A stretch of 64,000 nucleotides of DNA. Origin: Thermofilaceae archaeon. GTDB lineage: Archaea; Thermoproteota; Thermoprotei; Thermofilales; Thermofilaceae. Positions 59,016 through 64,000 of this stretch are shown here, one piece after another. The stretch is from the NCBI GenBank assembly GCA_025057995.1, contig JANXEW010000006.1, forward strand, positions 26,343 to 90,342. The letters are read 5' to 3'. The position numbers were made by a program, and so were the translations under genes. Under the pieces are notes generated by a model. That model was given only the letters and a program-made list of their open reading frames with translations. It did not search any database and was not told where the DNA came from. Positions within the stretch are counted from its first letter, which is position 1. Each line of letters begins with the position of its first letter.

Positions 59016-59234
59016 CTACCTGTAGCCTAGGATCATCTGTTTTCTCTCTATAAGGTCTTTGTGTTCTCTTAAGAGGTTGAAGAGAGCTGTGCGTATAGCT
59101 TCACTCCTGTTGTTGAATACGCCGACTTCAACCAGTTGATCCAAAGCATCCAACAAAGCACGAGGAATATGGAAGCTTACAATATGGGTACGGGGGTTGG
59201 CATCTACGCGAAACCTAAGTTTACCCGACATCAA
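59016..59234 (-). CDS. Ribbon-helix-helix transcriptional regulator
   Basis: This 72-residue protein has an N-terminal strand (LRFRVDANPRTHIVSFHIP) followed by two helices (RALLDALDQLVEVGVFNNRSEAIRTALFNLLREH), the CopG/MetJ-type RHH DNA-binding fold. It is too small to hold another domain. No toxin is paired with it, so it is probably a free-standing regulator. The gap to the NAD(P)HX gene is short (68 nt from its earliest likely start), so co-transcription is possible. Confidence 0.75.
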   Translation of the reverse strand: MMSGKLRFRVDANPRTHIVSFHIPRALLDALDQLVEVGVFNNRSEAIRTALFNLLREHKDLIERKQMILGYR

Positions 59235-59388
59235 GAAGTGTTAACGTAGAGGGGGATACTATAGGGTAACTATTGGAGAATACGTTACTAAACGGGTATA
59301 AGCCACGTAACACGGTGATACTCCCGCGGTCCATGAGACACTTGGACCTGTGAGCGACGTGCGTAGTATGTTTAAAACTTTAAAGTTC

Positions 59389-59946
59389 TCAACGCGCGCT
59401 TGTTTTTAACCCTCTGAGCTCAAGTAGAGAAAGTATTACGTCAGTCTCCTCCCTCTTAACCGGGAGAACAACTTCCGGGGGAGTACCCCCCACTATTGAA
59501 ACCCAATTGGAATCGATGCGCTTAACGGAGAAGTCTCCGCCTCGAGGTATGCGGTAAGGTGGAGAGTATACTTCAACTGGAACTTTCTTCATCCCGCGCT
59601 CTCTAGCTATCGCGATCTTAGCACAACCTCTATCTACGACGTAGAGAAGTTCACCCAGTACGGTCTCAAAGGCTACGAGCAGAGGGGAATTCCTTTGTAA
59701 ATAGCTTAGGAACTCGTTCACAGGTATTGCTCGAACCTCCTCGAGCTCATTGAGATCATTATCCCAGGGTCCGGATAAGATCCTGTTTAAAGCAGCATTC
59801 CCCTGTCGTTTGCTCCGCTTAGCTAGCTTATCTTCAAACTCAACCGTGTACATGAGAGTTTTCACCACCGCACCGTACAGCCTCCTATCTCTCGAGCAAC
59901 GTTCAATTATCTTCTGTAAGCGTAAAGCTAGGCTGTCTTGAATCAC
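59389..59946 (-). CDS. Conserved-looking protein of unknown function
   Basis: This 185-residue protein has a helical N-terminal half (RLQKIIERCSRDRRLYGAVVKTLM) and a more beta-rich C-terminal half (VPVEVYSPPYRIPRGGDFSVKRIDSNWVSIVGG, partial), ending with a short helix (ETDVILSLLELRGL). No known motif or catalytic signature is apparent, and there is no signal peptide or membrane helix. It precedes a 600-nt gene-poor stretch on its upstream side. I do not recognise the family. Confidence 0.55.
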   Translation of the reverse strand: MIQDSLALRLQKIIERCSRDRRLYGAVVKTLMYTVEFEDKLAKRSKRQGNAALNRILSGPWDNDLNELEEVRAIPVNEFLSYLQRNSPLLVAFETVLGELLYVVDRGCAKIAIARERGMKKVPVEVYSPPYRIPRGGDFSVKRIDSNWVSIVGGTPPEVVLPVKREETDVILSLLELRGLKTSAR

Positions 59947-60547
59947 GATGATTGAACAAGCTTACAGGTATAAGCTTTTGCCTCCTCCGAAGTAAGCTTT
60001 ACAGTAAAGTTTACTTCCCTTAAAATCCCCAGTTAAACGTTTAGATAAACCTTGTAAACCTTTACTATTTTTCGGATTTTTCAAGAAAGGGTTCCATTTG
60101 AATTATGTAAAAAGGATTTAGAACCGTCTACGTTACACAGAACCTTATGTGTTTTAAGTTTTTTATAACCTTCTCAAGCCAGAAAGCTCCAGCTAGCCCC
60201 CTCACATGAACCAATCATCCCTCTCCACTCACACGTGTTTCACAAAAAGAAAACTTCCAAGGCTTAGTCTCCAAGGAGAGTCGAAAATCTATTGAAATCT
60301 CGAGCAGCTGTCCAAGCGCACATCGTGACACAGGCTCTAGTTGATCAAAGAGCATTAACATCTCAACAGAATGAAATAATCAAGGTGATTGTGAAGTCGA
60401 AGAAGTAATCTAATAGTATTTGGAATAAGTTTAAAGTTTAAACGAGGTATTTCACTCATCCTCTACGACCATGTCCTAAACGAAAGGGTTATTGCATCTG
60501 CCTCCTATGTTCTAGCGAAGGTAAGCATTCTCTCTACTCTCTAAGCT
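59947..60547. other. Gene-poor stretch with possible coding remnants
   Basis: This 601-nt AT-rich region has no intact gene. Two short coding-like frames on the plus strand, one ending at the taa near 60408 with VENLLKSRAAVQAHIVTQAL, the other ending at 60543 with LILYDHVLNERVIASASYVL, lack starts. They could be decayed remains, perhaps of a toxin-antitoxin pair, but the evidence is only composition. No RNA gene or repeat was recognised. Confidence 0.25.
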
Positions 60548-61555
60548 TCAGTTTTTCCACAGTTTGAAAAGCTCGTCAGCTACGTATACGTCGTCCACGT
60601 GTGTGACAGTCCCCCCTTTTATTAGTTCTACTAAGTGACCGTTCCACTCTTTAACCCGGCCGACCACAGAAGCCTCCAGATTGAGATTCTTCACTACTTC
60701 TATCGCTTCATCGACCCTACTCGCAGGGACTGTGGCGATTAGAGTGCCTGAACTTATCAACTTTAGCGGATCCAAGCCTAAAGCCTCGGTAACGGCTCGC
60801 GTCTCATTTAGGATGGGGACCTTGTCAGCCCACAGCTCTAAAGTCTTCTTCGACGCATAAGCGAGCTCCGCAGCTCCGCCCAAAACCCCTCCTTCCGTCG
60901 GATCATGCATGGCTGTAGCTAGACGTTTCTCAGCTAGAGCTAAAGCCTCCGGTACAACGCTCACACGTTGGACAAGCCTAGAGCCTTTTTCGATAACCTC
61001 CCGCGGTACGCCGCGTTCGACGAGTAGATGACAGAAGTCTGTGCATATCACCGCAGTACCTTCAATCCCAGCGTATTTCGTCAAGATAACGAAGTCTCCA
61101 ACCCTAGCGCCTTTTGTTGAAACAACTTGATTCAAGGGGGCTACGCCGATAGCAGTTGTTCCTACCAAGGGTCTCTCCAGACCGGGTGTAGTCTCCGTGT
61201 GACCCCCTACCACCATCATCTCCAACTCTCTCGCAGCTGAATCCACTTGACTCATTATGTTCTCAAGGAGACTGGGCGAAGCGTTCTCCGGTAGGAAGAG
61301 GGTCATGAGGAACCATCTCGGTTTAACCCCCCTCGTAGCTACATCGTTAGCCACTATGTGTACAGCTAGCCAACCCAGTAGGGTTGAAGCACCGGAGATC
61401 GCGTCGTTGTGGACGACTAAAGCAGAACCGTTGCCTAAGTCAATGATTGCTGCGTCCTCGCCGACAGCAGGTCCAACGAGAACAGCTGGATCGTAAGTGC
61501 CAAGCTTTGTAAAGACGAGTGACTCGAGGAGCCTGGGGGGAACTTTGCCTGACAT
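60548..61555 (-). CDS. AIR-synthase-superfamily protein, HypE/ThiL-like
   Basis: This is a 335-residue protein from the ATG at 61555. A GTG lies one codon earlier. It has the two-domain PurM fold shared by HypE, ThiL and selenophosphate synthetase: N-terminal VGPAVGEDAAIIDLGNGSALVVHND (about 28-52), IVANDVATRGVKPRWFLMT and GGHTETTPG, with C-terminal MHDPTEGGVLGG. HypE-type proteins dehydrate a thiocarboxamide for hydrogenase maturation. No hydrogenase genes are nearby, and the last residues lack the C-terminal cysteine expected of true HypE. The exact reaction is therefore open. Confidence 0.7.
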   Translation of the reverse strand: MSGKVPPRLLESLVFTKLGTYDPAVLVGPAVGEDAAIIDLGNGSALVVHNDAISGASTLLGWLAVHIVANDVATRGVKPRWFLMTLFLPENASPSLLENIMSQVDSAARELEMMVVGGHTETTPGLERPLVGTTAIGVAPLNQVVSTKGARVGDFVILTKYAGIEGTAVICTDFCHLLVERGVPREVIEKGSRLVQRVSVVPEALALAEKRLATAMHDPTEGGVLGGAAELAYASKKTLELWADKVPILNETRAVTEALGLDPLKLISSGTLIATVPASRVDEAIEVVKNLNLEASVVGRVKEWNGHLVELIKGGTVTHVDDVYVADELFKLWKN

Positions 61556-61936
61556 CACCTATCCAATGAAAGACCGGCTTATATCTGGTTCCTATTGGCG
61601 CGTCAGCCGGTTTGGTACTCTTCACAGCTACGCTCATGCAGGCGTTCGTCACTCGCGCCACGTTGATCGACTTAGATTTCTTAATAAGGTTTCATTATAG
61701 AGGACGCGACCGCACCACCAGCGCTTACATATTAAATCGTCCAACTTTCGTATTAACCCTATAGTAAGTAATTTTCCTTACCATCCTTTTGTAAAACTAA
61801 TGGTGTATTTTTAAAAAATGTTTCTGAAGCTACATTTGACCTCCTCCAGGCTTTTCCTGAACTCTTCTTTTGCAACCGGTAGACTTAATAAGCTGAAAGT
61901 TTCTTGTTAAATGCCATAAAATGGCTTGTTGAGATA
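61556..61936. other. Intergenic region, no feature seen beyond a TATA candidate
   Basis: This is 381 nt between the AIR-synthase-like gene and the TRAM gene. A cttaataag box (61884-61892) may be the TRAM promoter, about 45 nt before its ATG. I found no open frame with a start or RNA-like structure. Confidence 0.35.
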
Positions 61937-62188
61937 ATGGGTGAATATAGGAGGAGTAGGAGGCCGTTCAGAGGTCCGCCTAGGGGGTCGAGAGGAGGAT
62001 TAGAAGTTGGTGAAGAGCTTACCCTCCGCGTTTTCAGCGTAAGCAGGAGGGGAGACGGTATGGCTAAAGCAAAAGGGTATACCGTTTTCATCCCAAACGC
62101 GAAGGCTGGAGATACTGTTAAGGTTAAGATTACAAGAGTTTGGGCACGTTACGCTACAGCTGAGATCATCGGAGAGGCTGGAGAGTAA
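61937..62188 (+). CDS. Small TRAM-domain protein
   Basis: This 83-residue protein starts at the ATG at 61937. The frame opens 33 nt earlier at TTG, but the later start gives the family-like MGEYRRSRRP. An arginine- and glycine-rich N terminus (RRSRRPFRGPPRGSRGG) precedes the TRAM beta-barrel (about 25-80): LTLRVFSVSRRGDGMAKAKGYTVFIPNA, GDTVKVKITRVWARYATAEII. Free-standing TRAM proteins bind RNA and act as cold-shock-type RNA chaperones in archaea. Confidence 0.85.
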   Translation: MGEYRRSRRPFRGPPRGSRGGLEVGEELTLRVFSVSRRGDGMAKAKGYTVFIPNAKAGDTVKVKITRVWARYATAEIIGEAGE

Positions 62189-62341
62189 CTCTCTTGGAGG
62201 AACTTTACGAAAACCAACGTTACATATTACTTTCTACAAGATGTTATGGCTACAGTTTTTAGTCGCTCCTAAACTATAACTGTCGTATGCCTTGACACGT
62301 TTTCACCTAGGAAAGCTTTTAGAATCGCCTATGATAAAGTT

Positions 62342-63289
62342 GTGGTGCGTAGAAAGCTAGCGTCTGCTTTAGCATACGCAGTGCTCGCAGCGGCTATCAG
62401 CGCTACGAGCTTATCCCCTCCCCAGCCACTACACTCGACGGTTGGAGTTTCAGTTAACGCGAGGCTGCTAGTCATCGTTCTTACAGCTGTTGTAGCCGCT
62501 TTAACTCCCTTCCTCCAGACTGGGTTGAAAGAACTCTTCAGGCAGGCTCTCACTCACGGGAAGAAGAAGTTGTGGCGGCAGGCTCTGCTGGCGGCCTTGT
62601 TTCAGGTTGCTATAATAGGCTTACCGCTTCTACTGATCATAGCCTTGGGGAGTAGGGTTGAGCCGGTAACTAACCACGGTAACGCTACGAGCGTTTCTGG
62701 ACCTTATTCCAGCGGAGAACCCTTACAACAGGGTTCAAGCTCGGATGGGGGCGAGCCCAGTTCTAGTCGAAGCGATTCACAGTTGCCCTCTGAAGCTTCT
62801 CAACCTGAACAATGGGTCGTTGGAGAGGGTTTAGTGCTCGCTGCAGCTGGAGTGTTGATAGCGGTTACTGCCGTTACAGCAGCTTATTCCGTCTACGATG
62901 CTTGGAGAGAGGTTCGCGCTAACCGTTCGCGTGAACAAGTTGTTTCACCTGAGGAAGAGGAGCTTCTTAAGGCAACTTCTGAAGCTATAAGAGAAGTAGA
63001 GGAAGGAGCCGACCCGAGGGGTGCTATCGTCAATTACTTCTTGAAGCTGTGTAAGCTCCTCGAAGAGCAGGGGGTGTCCGTGAGCGAAGAGTTGACTGCT
63101 CGAGAAGTAGCCCAGGTGGCTCTTCAAAAGTTTAAACGTTTAGAGCCTGAACCTTTGTTAACGTTGGTTCACCTCTTCGAAGAAGCTCGCTACAGTAGCC
63201 ACATCGTAAGTGAAGTTATGAGGGATAAAGCTCTTGAAAGCTTCAAGTCCATTCAAGACCAATTGAAGGGTGTCAGCTTTGGGTCTTAA
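62342..63289 (+). CDS. Multi-pass membrane protein with DUF4129-like cytoplasmic tail
   Basis: This 315-residue protein (GTG start) has hydrophobic segments at about 5-22, 35-55, 78-100 and 160-183, with a serine-rich linker (about 105-155) between the third and fourth. Its C-terminal helical region (about 200-305: AIREVEEGADPRGAIVNYFLKLCKLLEEQG) resembles the DUF4129 domain found with transglutaminase, DUF58 and MoxR genes. None of those partners is visible here, though the downstream genes are cut by the window end. Function unknown. Confidence 0.5.
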   Translation: MVRRKLASALAYAVLAAAISATSLSPPQPLHSTVGVSVNARLLVIVLTAVVAALTPFLQTGLKELFRQALTHGKKKLWRQALLAALFQVAIIGLPLLLIIALGSRVEPVTNHGNATSVSGPYSSGEPLQQGSSSDGGEPSSSRSDSQLPSEASQPEQWVVGEGLVLAAAGVLIAVTAVTAAYSVYDAWREVRANRSREQVVSPEEEELLKATSEAIREVEEGADPRGAIVNYFLKLCKLLEEQGVSVSEELTAREVAQVALQKFKRLEPEPLLTLVHLFEEARYSSHIVSEVMRDKALESFKSIQDQLKGVSFGS

Positions 63290-63722
63290 ACGGATAGCTC
63301 TAATAGCTTTTCTGTCCGTTTTGACCGTACCCGTCGCGAACGTAGTTTACTCAGCTGAACCGGATATGGGTTGGCTACTACTCTTAATAGTTACCGTCCT
63401 TCTTTTCCTGCAACCTCTTTTAGACCTGTTCAATTGGTTAACCGTATTGCAGCCTTCTTCTAAACGGGTTAAAACGACGCGAGAAACACTTGATGAGATC
63501 TTCACTTCCCTATCCTCTCAGGAGGCTCTAATCCTGTACAAGCTTAAGGAGCTACTCCTCCACAGGGTTGCTGCGAGAGCCTGTTTAACAGTATCCGAAG
63601 CAGAGGCTAAAGCACGCGAGCTAGTGGAAGACGAAGAACTCCGGCTACTGATCGAAGGCAAGCTTAAACTACGTTCACCGGAGCACGTGATGGAACTTCT
63701 AAACCGTATAGATAAGCTCTAA
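63270..63722 (+). CDS. Small two-helix membrane protein
   Basis: This 150-residue protein (GTG start at 63270, overlapping the upstream gene by 20 nt) has two hydrophobic helices (about 7-27 and 33-52) and then a helical cytoplasmic domain (about 65-150: SSQEALILYKLKELLLHRVAAR). The overlap with the DUF4129-like gene suggests that the two proteins form a complex. No family recognised. Confidence 0.6.
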   Translation: MSALGLKRIALIAFLSVLTVPVANVVYSAEPDMGWLLLLIVTVLLFLQPLLDLFNWLTVLQPSSKRVKTTRETLDEIFTSLSSQEALILYKLKELLLHRVAARACLTVSEAEAKARELVEDEELRLLIEGKLKLRSPEHVMELLNRIDKL

Positions 63723-63795
63723 TCGACAAAGCTGCGACCATTTAACTATTGTCAAGCCGGCAGGAATAGTAGCCAGCGGTCCCTAATAACTTTAC

Positions 63796-64000
63796 ATGTG
63801 GAGCGAAGACGTGTGGTACTACGAGAAGGCTGACAACTGGTGGGGTAGAGAGATTTTCGGTTCCCCTTCTCCCAAGTATATCGCGCACAGGACTTTCAAG
63901 GACAACGTTGCAGCAGCTCTAGCCTTTGAGGCGGGCGAGTACGATGGGGCTGGACACTTCTTCGCGAAAATATGGGAGATGTGGACTGTAAAGAAGCTGG
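63796..64000 (+). pseudogene. 5'-truncated SBP_5-family peptide-binding protein gene (runs off window)
   Basis: The frame from 63796 to the window end translates as a piece of an oligopeptide/nickel-type ABC binding protein: YYEKADNWWGREIFGSP, KYIAHRTFKDNVAAALAFEAGEYDGAGHFF. In intact proteins this segment lies about 200 residues from the N terminus. Here in-frame stops (taataa) lie 6-11 nt before the ATG, and 73 nt upstream is another gene, so the first half is missing. It is a decayed or truncated copy, or an unusual gene that begins here. The 3' end cannot be judged. Confidence 0.6.

Noticed and set aside
62342..63722. Membrane proteins at the right end as part of an ABC peptide importer
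   Set aside because: No permease signature or EAA loop is present. The truncated binding-protein fragment next to them is not a complete gene.
1..64000. tRNA, rRNA, CRISPR arrays and transposases
   Set aside because: Scanning by eye for tRNA T-arm signatures, regularly spaced repeats and transposase motifs gave no convincing case. Small RNAs such as C/D box RNAs cannot be excluded without a computed search.

Overview
The window reads as a chromosomal segment of an archaeon, most likely a thermophilic member of the Thermoproteota or a neighbouring lineage. The evidence is a class I lysyl-tRNA synthetase, a small TRAM protein, a PRC-barrel/zinc-ribbon protein, a UbiA prenyltransferase, AbrB-PIN (VapBC) modules, a family-B DNA polymerase beside a RecA-fold protein, frequent GTG/TTG starts, and many genes with a TATA-like box centred about 25-29 nt before the start codon, which is the pattern of leaderless archaeal transcripts. 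I cannot place it more precisely. Genes are tightly packed and mostly ordinary in composition. The more AT-rich, gene-poor stretches lie at about 37.7-40.2 kb and 59.9-60.5 kb.

Layout: (1) 1-3.8 kb, minus strand: a four-gene operon that reads as Re-type citrate synthase, two-subunit aconitase-like hydro-lyase and isocitrate dehydrogenase, i.e. acetyl-CoA plus oxaloacetate to 2-oxoglutarate. (2) 3.9-12.6 kb: TldD/TldE, an APC permease, a GH16-like protein, a ferritin-like protein, an NPPY methyltransferase, a monoglyceride-lipase-like hydrolase, a VOC-fold epimerase-like protein and a GH130 enzyme. (3) 12.7-18 kb: a GH3 beta-glycosidase, a tiny membrane protein with a zinc-ribbon protein, a URO-D-like protein, a decayed stretch, RpiA and a small helical protein. 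(4) 18.2-23.4 kb: a heterodimeric ABC exporter, a PAP2 phosphatase and a CPBP protease. (5) 23.5-26.5 kb: a three-gene cassette of RecA-fold protein without a P-loop, coiled-coil protein and family-B polymerase with an apparently dead exonuclease, followed by an ATPase/DUF4143 gene. (6) 28-33.4 kb: a membrane-anchored GHL10-like hydrolase, an inositol-phosphatase family enzyme, a GT4 glycosyltransferase, a UbiA enzyme and aspartate-semialdehyde dehydrogenase.

(7) 33.4-37.7 kb is the most unexpected part: a beta-lactamase-fold hydrolase resembling Bacillus AmiE, transcribed divergently from a BadF/MurK-type sugar kinase, MurQ etherase and a DUF1343 (NamZ-type) exo-muramidase. Together these would take apart and catabolise N-acetylmuramic acid, a sugar of bacterial walls that archaea do not make. 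This suggests scavenging of bacterial peptidoglycan.

(8) 38-40 kb: a sugar isomerase-like TIM barrel and a first VapBC pair. (9) 40.2-43.7 kb: an SPFH protein, LysS and a V4R sensor-like protein. (10) 43.8-52.4 kb: a secreted phosphoesterase and an ABC importer (ATPase, double-length permease, binding protein) split by a second, oppositely oriented VapBC pair, then a divergent secreted coiled-coil protein. (11) 52.5-59.2 kb: PRC-barrel/zinc-ribbon protein, ThiS-like protein ending in Gly-Gly, Gfo/Idh oxidoreductase, a P-type cation ATPase, the NAD(P)HX repair enzyme and a ribbon-helix-helix regulator. (12) 59.4-64 kb: an unknown protein, a remnant-bearing gap, an AIR-synthase/HypE-like protein, TRAM, two membrane proteins (one with a DUF4129-like tail) and a 5'-truncated peptide-binding-protein gene running off the window.

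I saw no rRNA, convincing tRNA, CRISPR array or transposase. All family assignments are by eye from motifs.
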